Shown piece by piece: positions 37,064 to 45,356 of a stretch of 64,000 nucleotides of DNA (positions are counted from its first letter, which is position 1; every line of letters begins with the position of its first letter). The translations under genes were made by a program, and so were the position numbers. Origin of the DNA: Paracoccaceae bacterium. GTDB taxonomy: Bacteria; Pseudomonadota; Alphaproteobacteria; Rhodobacterales; Rhodobacteraceae. The stretch lies in assembly GCA_003605175.1 (NCBI GenBank), contig QWDA01000003.1, positions 132,501 to 196,500 of the forward strand. The letters are read 5' to 3'. A model generated the notes under the pieces. That model was not told where the DNA came from. It was given only the letters and a program-made list of their open reading frames with translations, and searched no databases.

Positions 37064-37573
37064 TCAGCGGCTGATCTCATAGGGGTAGGCGATATTCCCC
37101 GCATGCTCGGTGACCGAGACATAGCAGGCGCCGTCCCGCGGCGGGCGCAGCGCGCCCCCGAGGGTTTGCAGCGCGGCGCTCGACACGCTCCCGGACTTGC
37201 AGCGCGGCAAGACGCTCGACGAATATCCCCGCGCCCTGAGGCATTGCGCCAGATACCGCGTCCTCAGATCCGCGTTCGCATCGTAGGAATAGACCTCCCC
37301 GCCGCTGACCTCGCCGCCCGTCGTCGTACACTCCACGCTGTCTCCAACCGGCGTGCAGCTGGTCTTGACCGGCGTGGTGTAGACCGGCGTGGTCGCGACG
37401 CGGGTGTCCTGGGGAACGCCGCGCGCCGCGTCCAGTTCACAGGCGAAGTAATCGTTGTCCGCGCGGGCGACGGTGCCGCCTTCCTTGTAGAGATACGACG
37501 CGCTCGGCGCTCCGCACGCTCCCAGGAGGGAGAGGGCGAGGAACGCCCTACCGGCACTTGCTGGACGAAACAT
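37064..37573 (-). CDS. predicted lipoprotein of unknown function
   Basis: A 169-residue protein with a lipoprotein signal: MFRPASAGRAFLALSLLGACG, lipobox LGAC with the lipidated cysteine at residue 20. The mature part has ADNDYFACELDAARGVPQDT, four further cysteines in the middle and late parts (TSCTPVG, VECTTTG, AQCLRARGY, RCKSGS) and an RGACYVS-like end. No family is recognised beyond small Rhodobacterales lipoproteins. The start at 37573 is set by the signal peptide; the upstream ATG would bury it. It lies between the arms of repeat B. Confidence 0.75.
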   Translation of the reverse strand: MFRPASAGRAFLALSLLGACGAPSASYLYKEGGTVARADNDYFACELDAARGVPQDTRVATTPVYTTPVKTSCTPVGDSVECTTTGGEVSGGEVYSYDANADLRTRYLAQCLRARGYSSSVLPRCKSGSVSSAALQTLGGALRPPRDGACYVSVTEHAGNIAYPYEISR

Positions 37574-37664
37574 GGCTTCTCTTTCCCGAACACTGGCCCC
37601 CAGGGCTTCCCGCATGCCCGGTCCCGCGATGTTATGCCATGTCAAACCGCCGCAAGATGCACGT

Positions 37665-38360
37665 CTACCGGCTCCGAACCGCGCCCCAGTGCGCCTCGTT
37701 CCGCTCGATCGCCGCGATCCGCTGGGCTGTCTTCGGATGGCTCAGCAGCCAGGCCGGCGCCGCGCCCGCCCGTGTCGCCGTCAGCGCCTCGAGCTTGCCG
37801 AACAGCGATTTCTGCGGCCCCGTGCCGATCCCCGCCTTGGTCAGCAAGGCCGAGGCATAGGCATCCGCCTCGTACTCGTCGCTCCGCGACAGCCGCGCCG
37901 CAAGAAGCGTGGTAAGCGCGTTGGCGATCCACCCTCCGAGCCCCGGGATGAACCGCGACAGCACCATCGCCAGCGCCGTCCGCAGGGCGTTCTGCCCGGA
38001 AAAGTCGATCATCCGCCGCCGCGAATGCCCCAGCGCCACATGCCCCAGCTCATGGGCGATCACCGAAGCCATCTCCTCGGCCGTCACTTCGCCCGCGCGG
38101 TATTTCTCGTAGAACCCCCGGGTGATGAAGATCCGCCCGTCGGGCGCCGCCAGCCCGTTCACCGGGTCGATCTCGTAGATATTGACCTTGATCCGCTTCA
38201 GATCCAACGCCTCCGCCATCCGGTCGCAGAGCCGCTTCAGGACCGGATCCGCCAACTCGGTCGAGCGCGCGTCGAGCTCCCGCGCGGTGCGCCAGGCCGA
38301 GAACCGGTACATCGCCAGCCCGTAGAGGATCGCAAGGAGGATCGGTGTAAAGCGCAGCAT
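37665..38360 (-). CDS. M48-family zinc metallopeptidase
   Basis: A 231-residue HtpX/Ste24-like protease. One N-terminal membrane helix (residues 3-20), the zinc motif HELGH (103-107) within SVIAHELGHVALGHSRRR, and the third zinc ligand in SRSDEYEADAYA (about 158-169). A second hydrophobic stretch lies near 125-155. Such proteases remove misfolded membrane or periplasmic proteins. The start at 38360 gives the membrane helix at once; the ribosome site is poor. It is divergent from the VWA gene. Confidence 0.88.
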   Translation of the reverse strand: MLRFTPILLAILYGLAMYRFSAWRTARELDARSTELADPVLKRLCDRMAEALDLKRIKVNIYEIDPVNGLAAPDGRIFITRGFYEKYRAGEVTAEEMASVIAHELGHVALGHSRRRMIDFSGQNALRTALAMVLSRFIPGLGGWIANALTTLLAARLSRSDEYEADAYASALLTKAGIGTGPQKSLFGKLEALTATRAGAAPAWLLSHPKTAQRIAAIERNEAHWGAVRSR

Positions 38361-38438
38361 CCTGCGAATATGGGGGCGCGGGCAGCCGCCGGCAACGCGG
38401 CTTGATAACCGCCGCGCAAGCGCGCAAAGCTCTCCCCC

Positions 38439-39626
38439 ATGTTCCTGCCCTTCTTCGACGCGCTCCGCAGCCACCGCGTGCCGGTCTCGCTCCGCGAGTA
38501 CCTCGCCTTTCTCGACGGGCTCGCGGCGGGGCTCGTCACCTGGGACGTGGAGGCGTTCTACTACCTCGCCCGCACCGCCATGGTGAAGGACGAACGCCAT
38601 ATCGACCGGTTCGACCGCGCCTTCGCCCAGGCTTTCGAGGGGCTCGAAACCCTCGCCGTCGAGGACGTGCTCGAGGCGGTGAACCTGCCCGGGGACTGGC
38701 TCCGCAAGATGGCCGAAAAGCACCTGACCGAGGCCGAGCGCGCCGAGATCGCCGCGCTGGGCGGGTTCGACAAGCTGATGGACACGCTTCGCGAGCGGCT
38801 GAAGGAACAGCAGGGCCGCCACCAGGGCGGCTCGAAATGGATCGGCACCGCCGGCACCTCGCCCTTCGGCGCCCATGGCTACAACCCCGAGGGTGTCCGC
38901 ATCGGCCAGGACGAAAGCCGTCACCAGCGCGCGGTGAAGGTATGGGACAAGCGCGAGTTCCGCAATTTCGACGATCAGGTCGAACTCGGCACCCGCAACA
39001 TCAAGGTGGCGATGAAGCGGCTCCGGAAATGGGCGCGCGAGGGCGCGCATGAGGAGCTCGACCTCGACGGCACGATCCGCGCCACCGCCGACCACGGCTA
39101 TCTCGACGTGAAGACCCGGCCCGAGCGGCGCAACGCCGTCAAAGTGCTCCTGTTCCTCGACGTGGGCGGCTCGATGGACCCCCATGTGAAGGTGGTGGAG
39201 GAGCTGTTCTCCGCCGCCCGCGCCGAGTTCAGGCACCTCGAATATTTCTACTTCCACAACTGCCTCTACGAGGGCGTCTGGCGCGACAATCGCCGCCGCT
39301 GGACCGAGCAGATTTCCACCTTCGACGTGCTCCACACCTACGGGTCCGACTGGAAATGCATCTTCGTCGGCGACGCCTCGATGTCGCCCTACGAGATCGC
39401 CATGCCGGGCGGTGCGAACGAACACTGGAACCGCGAGGCCGGCGCCACCTGGCTCGCCCGCTCCCGCGATCATTGGCCGGGGCATCTCTGGATCAACCCG
39501 GTCCCCGAGCGGTACTGGGACTTCACCCAGTCGATCGGCATGGTGCGCGAGATCTTCGGCGCGCAGGCGATGGTGCCGATGACGCTCGAAGGGCTCGACC
39601 GGGGCATGCGCACGCTGGGCCGGTGA
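38439..39626 (+). CDS. VWA/CoxE-like protein, probable partner of the MoxR ATPase
   Basis: A 395-residue protein of the CoxE-like family. The N-terminal 220 residues are helical and charged (LREYLAFLDGLAAGLV; EYLARTAM-type helices). The C-terminal VWA-like domain begins with VLLFLDVGGSMDPHV (about 236-250). The MIDAS motif reads DVGGS rather than DxSxS, so one metal-coordinating serine is glycine. Such proteins work with MoxR AAA+ ATPases as metal-insertion or assembly chaperones. A MoxR gene lies at 42540-43379, about 3 kb away and separated by the repeat region, which is unusual because the pair normally adjoins. Confidence 0.87.
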   Translation: MFLPFFDALRSHRVPVSLREYLAFLDGLAAGLVTWDVEAFYYLARTAMVKDERHIDRFDRAFAQAFEGLETLAVEDVLEAVNLPGDWLRKMAEKHLTEAERAEIAALGGFDKLMDTLRERLKEQQGRHQGGSKWIGTAGTSPFGAHGYNPEGVRIGQDESRHQRAVKVWDKREFRNFDDQVELGTRNIKVAMKRLRKWAREGAHEELDLDGTIRATADHGYLDVKTRPERRNAVKVLLFLDVGGSMDPHVKVVEELFSAARAEFRHLEYFYFHNCLYEGVWRDNRRRWTEQISTFDVLHTYGSDWKCIFVGDASMSPYEIAMPGGANEHWNREAGATWLARSRDHWPGHLWINPVPERYWDFTQSIGMVREIFGAQAMVPMTLEGLDRGMRTLGR

Positions 39627-39698
39627 TTGCGCCGGCCTCTGGCTCGTGCGCGTTGCCACCGCACGCCATCTCTGGAGCCGCGTGCGGCGGCCCCGGCA

Positions 39699-39922
39699 TC
39701 ACGCCGGAGGCGTGCCTCCGGCACGACCGGGCTGGCGCCCCCGCAACGGCCGTGCTGCACCCCCGCCCGGAACAACGCCCGAAGGGCCGCCGGGCGAGCG
39801 CCTGCCCGTGTCACGCCAGAGGCGTGCCTTCGGCACGACCGGGCTGGCGCCCCTGCAACGGCCGTGCGGTGGCCCCGCCCGGGACAAGGCCCGAAGGGCC
39901 GCCGGGCGAGCGCCTGCCCGTC
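39699..39922 (+). repeat. 112-bp tandem duplication (two units)
   Basis: Unit 1 (39699-39810) and unit 2 (39811-39922) begin TCACGCC(G/A)GAGGCGTGCC and end CGCCTGCCCGT. I count about 10 differences in 112 positions. A partial older unit seems to precede them (39672-39698). The second unit runs into repeat B copy 1. Confidence 0.9.
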
Positions 39923-40066
39923 CCGGCGGGCTGGCGCTGTGTCAACGTTTGCGCAGGCCGTCGAGGTCGGAGGCACGTGGCGCCATAAAGCGCAGGGCAC
40001 ATCCGTTGCTGCGCCATCCCACGGGCAGGTGCTCGCCCGGCTTCGCGCTTGGTGGCGGCGGAAGGG
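39872..40066 (+). repeat. repeat B, copy 1
   Basis: Runs from GCCCCGCCCGGG to GGCGGCGGAAGGG. It is inverted at 36788-36981, so the two copies face each other around the lipoprotein, M48 and VWA genes. The left block is also part of the 112-bp tandem unit. Confidence 0.82.
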
Positions 40067-40133
40067 CTCCGCCCGTTCGCCCCTCGAAACGTCCCCCGGA
40101 CGCTTCGCCGGCTGCGCCGGGCCGGGGCTCACT

Positions 40134-40182
40134 CCCACGGGCAGGCGCTCGCCCGGCTCCGCGCTTGGTGGTGGCGGATGGG
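40134..40182 (+). repeat. second copy of the right end of repeat B
   Basis: CCCACGGGCAGGCGCTCGCC onward, 49 bases, repeats 40018-40066 (CCCACGGGCAGGTGCTCGCC onward) with a handful of differences, in direct orientation 116 bases further on. Confidence 0.85.
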
Positions 40183-40266
40183 TTGCGGCGGGCTCGGCCG
40201 GATTGCAGGGAGCGGGGGCCAAAGCCCCCTCCACGCCCTCGAATCGGCAGAATCCGGCATCGCGGT

Positions 40267-40299
40267 GTACGGGCTGTGTACAGGTTGTGTACGGGTTGT
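40267..40299 (-). repeat. three tandem 11-bp units, second copy
   Basis: GTACGGGCTGT, GTACAGGTTGT, GTACGGGTTGT: the reverse complement of the array at 7204-7236, with one base change. The order of the C/T variant unit in the middle is the same and the flanks match (GCGCG outside one end, CGGTG/GCATCGC outside the other). Confidence 0.88.
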
Positions 40300-40325
40300 G
40301 CGCGGATGGGATGCGGGATTCCGGC

Positions 40326-40493
40326 TCAGGCGAGCCGGGCCAGGGCGATCGAGATGAACAGTCCGGCAACGGCGAGCGCGATGCCGTAGCCGGCGGCGTA
40401 CTGGACCAGATCCGCACGGTTGCCGCCCCGCTTGCGGGCGGTGAGGGTGCCGATCAGGGCACCCAGGACGAAGCCACCGAGGACCAGGCTCAT
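40326..40493 (-). CDS. small predicted membrane protein
   Basis: A 55-residue protein with two hydrophobic segments (LVLGGFVLGALIGTL and AAGYGIALAVAGLFISIALA) separated by a basic loop (ARKRGGNRAD). Its ATG overlaps the stop of the DUF2927 gene (ATGA), which argues that it is real and translated. No family is recognised. Confidence 0.72.
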   Translation of the reverse strand: MSLVLGGFVLGALIGTLTARKRGGNRADLVQYAAGYGIALAVAGLFISIALARLA

Positions 40494-41863
40494 GCGCCGC
40501 CCCCGCGCCGCCGTGCCGGGCTCAGCGCGGCGATTTCCGAGAGCCTGGCGAAGACTTCCTCGTCCGAGCCGAAGCCGTAGCGCGCCCAGCCAAGTGCATC
40601 CTGCCGCACGGTTTCTGCCTCCGCCGCGCGCCCCTTCGCCGCCAGCGCCTCGGCCTTGACCATCAGGAGCGTCGACAGGAGCGCCGCGTTCTCCGCCTCC
40701 GCCACCGGCCTCAGGTTCCTCTCGACGATCTGCATCGCCACATCCGCCTCTCCCGACGACAGCGCGAAGGCCGCCAGCTGCATCGCCACATGCGCCGCCT
40801 GCAATTCGGTATCCGAACCCCTGCGATAGAGTGCGCCCGCCTGCAGGAACGACGCGATCGCCAGTTCCGGCTCCGCCCCGATCGACAACCGCCCCAAAGC
40901 ATAAAGCGAAAACGCCGCCCTTGTATCGTCCCATCCCTGCGCACGGGCGATTTCGACGGCGTCGCGCGCCGCGGCGCGGCGGCTCGGCGATGTGCCCGAG
41001 GGACCAAGCGCGGCCTCGATCGCCTCGATCCAGCGCCGGGGCGTGGCGCCGCCGGCGCCGTCGGGCCCGCGGCGGCCGCGCGGATTCAACCGGTCGAGGA
41101 TCTCCGGCAGGCGGGCGGCCACTTCGGCGCGGGTCATGCCGGAATGGAGCTCCCTGTCGTAGAGCACCCGCAGGACCAGCATGTCGAACCCGGTCAGCAC
41201 GGTGTGGAAATTATCGTCGTTGAACACCGAATCCGAGAGCCGGTAGAGGTCGTTCAACGGGCCGATGGCCTGCGCGACCTCCTCGTGCAGGCAGTCGCGG
41301 ATCTCCTGCGGGCTCACGTCGCCGGGCAGGAACACCGCCATGCGTTCGCGTGTCTCGAGCGTGGTCCAGTCGAGCCGGGCGGAGCGGCGGTTGCGGCGGA
41401 ACTCGGCCCAGGAGGAGAGGCGCGGAACCACGAAACAGGCGGCTTCGGGCACCGCGCGCTGGAGATCGCGCCGCGACACCACCTCGATGGTGATGGAGGC
41501 GGGCATGTCGCCGGCCACCCGCGTGACGTCGAGGCCGGCCTCGCTGCGGAACCGGCCGATCAGCCGGTCGAGGTCGCGGTAGAGGCTCCGCGAGGCCTGG
41601 CCGTGGACGCGGATCGTGATCGGGCCCTCGAAGCGGGTCAGGATCGGCAGGGGTCGGCCGCTCTCGAGTTCGAAGGTCAGGTCGAGGATGTCGGCGGCGA
41701 TCGAGCGGTTCGACCGTATCGGCTGGGCAACCCGCTGCGTGCCGAAGGTCTTCATCGGCGGCAGCGCGATATCGGGCGGCACGGCGCGGCTGGTTTCGGG
41801 CTCCGGCATCTGAACACAGGCGGCGAGGCCGAACAGGGCCGCGAGCGCGAGAGGTCGGATCAT
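40490..41863 (-). CDS. DUF2927 lipoprotein
   Basis: A 457-residue protein with a lipoprotein signal (LALAALFGLAAC). The DUF2927 domain contains the family's hallmark DCLHEEVAQAIGPLND, reminiscent of a metallopeptidase helix, plus a central SVFNDDNFHTVLTGFD. The C-terminal half is helical and looks like tetratricopeptide-type repeats (LSIGAEPELAIASFLQAGALY). Function is unknown. It overlaps the GNAT gene upstream and the small membrane protein gene downstream by 4 bases each. Confidence 0.88.
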   Translation of the reverse strand: MIRPLALAALFGLAACVQMPEPETSRAVPPDIALPPMKTFGTQRVAQPIRSNRSIAADILDLTFELESGRPLPILTRFEGPITIRVHGQASRSLYRDLDRLIGRFRSEAGLDVTRVAGDMPASITIEVVSRRDLQRAVPEAACFVVPRLSSWAEFRRNRRSARLDWTTLETRERMAVFLPGDVSPQEIRDCLHEEVAQAIGPLNDLYRLSDSVFNDDNFHTVLTGFDMLVLRVLYDRELHSGMTRAEVAARLPEILDRLNPRGRRGPDGAGGATPRRWIEAIEAALGPSGTSPSRRAAARDAVEIARAQGWDDTRAAFSLYALGRLSIGAEPELAIASFLQAGALYRRGSDTELQAAHVAMQLAAFALSSGEADVAMQIVERNLRPVAEAENAALLSTLLMVKAEALAAKGRAAEAETVRQDALGWARYGFGSDEEVFARLSEIAALSPARRRGGGA

Positions 41864-42306
41864 GGCACGCGCTCGTACTTGATGAAGGGGGTCACCCGGC
41901 CGATCCGGTCGTAGAGTTGCCGGGCCTGCGCGTTGAAATCCTGGGTCAGCCAGTAGACCGCAGGGGCTCCCATCCGGTCGGCCTCCGCGTAGACCGCCTC
42001 GATCAGCGCCCGGCCGACGCCCTGACCGCGGATTTCCGGATCGGCATAGAGATCCTGGAGGTAGCAGACATTCTCGAGTCGCCAGCCGTGGCGGTGGAAT
42101 AGGTAATGGACGAGCCCGACCGCGCGGCCGTCGAGCTCCGCGATCTGCCCGTGGAAATCCTGCGGGTCGTCGCCGAGGAGGCGTTCGAAAAAGCTGGCAT
42201 AGACCTCTTCCGGCCGGGTCGCCTCGTAGAACGCGAGATAGTCGCACCAGAGCCGCCGCCAGTCGGCTTCGTCGTCGCGTCGGAGCGGGCGGATCGTGAG
42301 GGTCAT
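41860..42306 (-). CDS. GNAT-family N-acetyltransferase
   Basis: A 148-residue acetyltransferase. It opens with MTLTIRPLRRDDEADW and has the acetyl-CoA loop DPEIRGQGVGRALIEAVYAEA (about 92-112) and YWLTQDFNAQARQLYDRIG. The start at 42306 gives the usual N-terminal strand; a start at 42393 adds an unstructured Pro/Arg tail. Substrate unknown. Confidence 0.9.
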   Translation of the reverse strand: MTLTIRPLRRDDEADWRRLWCDYLAFYEATRPEEVYASFFERLLGDDPQDFHGQIAELDGRAVGLVHYLFHRHGWRLENVCYLQDLYADPEIRGQGVGRALIEAVYAEADRMGAPAVYWLTQDFNAQARQLYDRIGRVTPFIKYERVP

Positions 42307-42539
42307 GCGAGGGGGCCGTGGGGAATGGGTTCGGGGCGGCGGCCGCGACGCGGCGCGCCCGACACTCTGACCCGACCCGGCGGCGGAGGGCAAGCTGCAG
42401 TTTTCAACGCGGGCCGGCTGGCCGGCGCCCCGGCTGCCGGGCCTTGCCCGTCAGCGGCCCGCCCGCCAGCCGCGCCCGGATCGCGGAGGGCGTCTTCGCC
42501 CGGCGAAAAGAAGGGCAGGAGGCCGCGTGGATGCGCGCC

Positions 42540-43379
42540 TCAGCCGCGCCCACGCGCCATGAACGCGAGGCGCTCGAAGAGATGAACGTCCTGCTCGTTC
42601 TTGAGGAGCGCCCCGTGCAGCTTCGGCAGAAGCGACGCCCCGTCACGTTTCAGATCCTCCGGCGACAGGTCCTCGGCGAGGATCAGCTTCAGCCAGTCGA
42701 GCACCTCGGAGGTCGAGGGTTTCTTCTTCAGCCCCTGGACGTCGCGAATCTCGTAGAACTGCGTGAGCGCGGTGGTCAGGAGCGCGGGTTTGATTCCCGG
42801 GTGATGCACCTCGACGATCTTCCGCATCGTCTCCATGTCCGGGAAGCGGATATAGTGAAAGAAGCAGCGCCGCAGGAACGCGTCGGGGAGCTCTTTCTCG
42901 TTGTTCGAGGTGATGATGACGATGGGGCGCTGGCGGGCGCGGATCGTCTCGCCGGTCTCGTAGACGTGGAACTCCATCCGGTCGAGCTCCTGCAGGAGGT
43001 CGTTCGGAAACTCGATATCGGCCTTGTCGATCTCGTCGATCAGCAGGACGACTTTCGCGTTCGCCTCGAAGGCCTGCCAGAGCTTGCCCTTACGGATGTA
43101 ATTCGCCACGTCATGGACCCGTTCGTCGCCGAGCTGGCTATCCCGGAGGCGCGAGACGGCGTCGTATTCGTAGAGCCCCTGCTGCGCCCGTGTGGTCGAT
43201 TTCACATGCCACTCGATAAGCGTGAGTCCGAGTGATTCCGCCACCTGCCGGGCGAGTTCGGTCTTGCCGGTTCCGGGCTCTCCCTTCACCAGTAGCGGGC
43301 GTTCCAGAGCCACTGTTGCGTTGACCGCAACAGTCAGGTCGCGGGTCGCGACATAGGCGTCGGTGCCGTTAAATTTCAT
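42540..43379 (-). CDS. MoxR-family AAA+ ATPase
   Basis: A 279-residue AAA+ protein with Walker A KGEPGTGKTE (about 32-41), Walker B VVLLIDEIDKAD (about 109-120), sensor 1 IITSNNEKELPDAFLRR, and a helical lid. MoxR proteins act with VWA/CoxE partners to remodel or activate enzymes. The likely partner is the gene at 38439-39626, on the other strand and about 3 kb away. It is divergent from dksA. Confidence 0.93.
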   Translation of the reverse strand: MKFNGTDAYVATRDLTVAVNATVALERPLLVKGEPGTGKTELARQVAESLGLTLIEWHVKSTTRAQQGLYEYDAVSRLRDSQLGDERVHDVANYIRKGKLWQAFEANAKVVLLIDEIDKADIEFPNDLLQELDRMEFHVYETGETIRARQRPIVIITSNNEKELPDAFLRRCFFHYIRFPDMETMRKIVEVHHPGIKPALLTTALTQFYEIRDVQGLKKKPSTSEVLDWLKLILAEDLSPEDLKRDGASLLPKLHGALLKNEQDVHLFERLAFMARGRG

Positions 43380-43435
43380 CGGAAATGCAAGGCTCTCGGA
43401 GCGTTCGTTGATGATAGGGTAACGTCAGCACCGGC

Positions 43436-43451
43436 CGGCTTCAAGAAGCCG
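43436..43451. promoter_or_regulatory. palindrome upstream of dksA
   Basis: CGGCTTC-AA-GAAGCCG, a perfect 7-bp inverted repeat in the 134-bp moxR-dksA divergent gap. It has no T run, so an operator is more likely than a terminator. No regulator is assigned. Confidence 0.3.
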
Positions 43452-43513
43452 AGATCGGATAGTGACAAGGGGCAGGGGTTACGGTATGTCCCCGGGCCAA
43501 AGGAGGCGCACCA

Positions 43514-43987
43514 GTGGAGAACACGCGTATGGATGCAGCCGCCGGAGTGCAGAAGGGAAAGCGTATGAAGGCCGAGGTTTTTCTGCCTGATGACTATCGC
43601 CCGGCTGAAGATGAACCGTTCATGAATGACCGCCAGCTCGAATGGTTCCGCCGCGAGCTCCTCCGCCAGAAGAACGAGCTTCTGAGCGACTCGAAATCCA
43701 CCATCGCCGGCCTGCAGGACGGCACGAGGAACATCCCCGACATCGCCGACCGGGCGAGCGAGGAGACCGACCGGGCGCTGGAACTCAGGATCCGCGACCG
43801 GCAGCGCAAGCTGGTCTCCAAGATCGATGCCGCGTTGCGCCGGATCGACGAGGGAGAGTTCGGCTATTGCAACGAAACGGGCGAGCCGATCTCGCTGAAG
43901 CGGCTCGTGGCGCGGCCAACGACGACGCTCAGCCTCGAGGCGCAGGAGCGCCACGAGCGCCGCGAGAAGGTGCATCGCGACGACTGA
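43514..43987 (+). CDS. dksA: DksA, single-cysteine type
   Basis: DksA binds RNA polymerase and, with ppGpp, tunes promoters. The 157-residue protein has the coiled coil and tip residues in IPDIADRAS (D76, D79, A81 match the DxxDxA tip). In the zinc-finger region, of the four cysteines of the E. coli protein only C119 remains; the others are Thr122, Ser140 and Ala143 (FGYCNETGE; ARPTTTLSLEA). Single-cysteine DksA is usual in alphaproteobacteria. The start is GTG at 43514, supported by AGGAGG 7 bases upstream; ATG codons at residues 6 and 18 are alternatives. Confidence 0.95.
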   Translation: MENTRMDAAAGVQKGKRMKAEVFLPDDYRPAEDEPFMNDRQLEWFRRELLRQKNELLSDSKSTIAGLQDGTRNIPDIADRASEETDRALELRIRDRQRKLVSKIDAALRRIDEGEFGYCNETGEPISLKRLVARPTTTLSLEAQERHERREKVHRDD

Positions 43988-44039
43988 ATGCCGTAGGCTC
44001 GCATCCGGCGGGCCGCCAGTCCTTCTGGGGAGGAGGAGG

Positions 44040-44077
44040 GAGCGCCGGGGCCGCAGGGTCACCGGCGCTTTCGGTTT
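44040..44077 (+). terminator. possible terminator after dksA
   Basis: AGCGCCGG (44040-44047), a 13-base loop, CCGGCGCT, then TTCGGTTTT. The T run is interrupted, so strength is uncertain. Confidence 0.5.
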
Positions 44078-44150
44078 TCGGGCGGGGCGCGACGGGTGCT
44101 GGTGAGCAATCCTTCGTGAGGATATAGGGGATCAGAATTGAGGCGGGGCA

Positions 44151-45272
44151 ATGGCGCTTCGGGATACCGAAATCTTTGTGGCGGGCGGCGGGGTCGCGGG
44201 GCTCGCGGTGGCGCGGGCGGCGGCGTTGCGCGGGGCGCGGGTGCGGCTTTTCGAGCAGGCGCCGGAGATTGCCGAAGTGGGCGCGGGGCTGCAGATCAGC
44301 CCGAACGGGCTCAGGGTGATCGACGCGCTTGGGCTCGGGCCGGCGCTGAGGCGGGTCTCGCTGAAGGCGCGGGCGGTGATCCTGCGCGAGGGGGCTTCGG
44401 GGCGGGTGGTGCTGCGGCTCGATCTGGGGAAGGCGCCGGGCGACTACCTTCTGGTCCATCGCGCGCGGCTGATCGAGCTGCTCGAAGCCGGCGCGCGGGC
44501 GGCGGGGGTCGAGATCGCGCTGGGCGAACGGCTGGTGACGGATGGCAGCGGCACGGTTCTGGCCGCCGACGGGCTCCATTCCGAACACCGTGCCGCGCTG
44601 AACGGCGCGGCAGAGCCGTTCTTCACCGGGCAGGTGGCCTGGCGGGCGGTGATCGCGGAAGAGGGCGCGGCGCCGGTGGTCGAGGTGTTCATGGGGCCGG
44701 GGCGGCACCTGGTGAGCTATCCGCTGGCGGGCGGGCTGCGGAATATCGTCGCGGTCGAGGAGCGTGGTGCCTGGGCTGCGGAGGGCTGGAACCACGAGGA
44801 CGATCCCGAAGCCGTGCGCGAGGCCTTCGCGGGGTTCGAACCGCGGGTTCGGGGCTGGCTCGCAAGGGTCGGGCGGGTGCATCTGTGGGGGTTGTTCCGG
44901 CACGAGGTGGCGGCGCGGTGGCACGATGCCGAGGGGCACGTGGCGCTTCTGGGCGATGCGGCGCATCCGACGCTGCCCTTTCTGGCCCAGGGGGCCAACC
45001 TGGCGCTTGAGGACGCCTGGGTGCTCGCGGCCTGTCTCGAGAATGCGCCCGGCGGTGCCGGGATGGCGGCCTATCAGGCGGCAAGGCGGGCACGGGCGAT
45101 GAAGGTTGTGAACGGCGCGACGGCGAATGCGCGCAACTATCATCTGACGGGCCCGCGCCGCGTGCTTGCGCACAATGCGCTGCGTCTCGCCGGGCGGCTC
45201 GCGCCCGGAGCCGCCCTGCGGCGGTTCGACTGGCTTTACGGGTACGATGCGACCGCGCCGGCGAATATCTGA
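44151..45272 (+). CDS. FAD-dependent monooxygenase (salicylate/3-hydroxybenzoate hydroxylase-like)
   Basis: A 373-residue class A flavin monooxygenase. GGGVAGLAVARAAALRGARVRLFEQ near residue 12 binds ADP of FAD; the middle has AADGLHSEHR; the FAD ribityl motif GDAAHPTLPFLAQGANLALEDA lies near 265-286. Such enzymes hydroxylate aromatic rings with NAD(P)H and oxygen. No aromatic pathway genes adjoin it, so its substrate cannot be inferred. GGCGGGG precedes the ATG. Confidence 0.88.
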   Translation: MALRDTEIFVAGGGVAGLAVARAAALRGARVRLFEQAPEIAEVGAGLQISPNGLRVIDALGLGPALRRVSLKARAVILREGASGRVVLRLDLGKAPGDYLLVHRARLIELLEAGARAAGVEIALGERLVTDGSGTVLAADGLHSEHRAALNGAAEPFFTGQVAWRAVIAEEGAAPVVEVFMGPGRHLVSYPLAGGLRNIVAVEERGAWAAEGWNHEDDPEAVREAFAGFEPRVRGWLARVGRVHLWGLFRHEVAARWHDAEGHVALLGDAAHPTLPFLAQGANLALEDAWVLAACLENAPGGAGMAAYQAARRARAMKVVNGATANARNYHLTGPRRVLAHNALRLAGRLAPGAALRRFDWLYGYDATAPANI

Positions 45273-45356
45273 CGGAAATCGTCGGCTTTCCGCTTGACCC
45301 CGCCAGCGGTATTTCCGAGTAATGCGCTCGGAATTCAGGTCCCCTAGGAGAACCCC

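Larger units (their letters stand above)
39627..40325. other. 699-base noncoding repeat region
   Basis: No gene is supported. The region is made of the 112-bp tandem duplication (39699-39922), repeat B copy 1 (39872-40066), a second short copy of its right end (40134-40182) and the 11-bp array (40267-40299). A stem GGGGGCC-AAA-GCCCCCT lies near 40214-40230. Long open frames here (up to about 315 codons) are low-complexity translations of the repeats in several frames and strands, with no domain. Confidence 0.78.

Noticed and set aside
39699-39922. CRISPR array
   Set aside because: Only two 112-base units directly abutting, no spacers and no cas genes.
39627-40580. Rightward 317- and 247-codon open frames
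   Set aside because: They translate the repeats in several frames (repeated RAAGRAPAR-type segments); no domain and no ribosome site.
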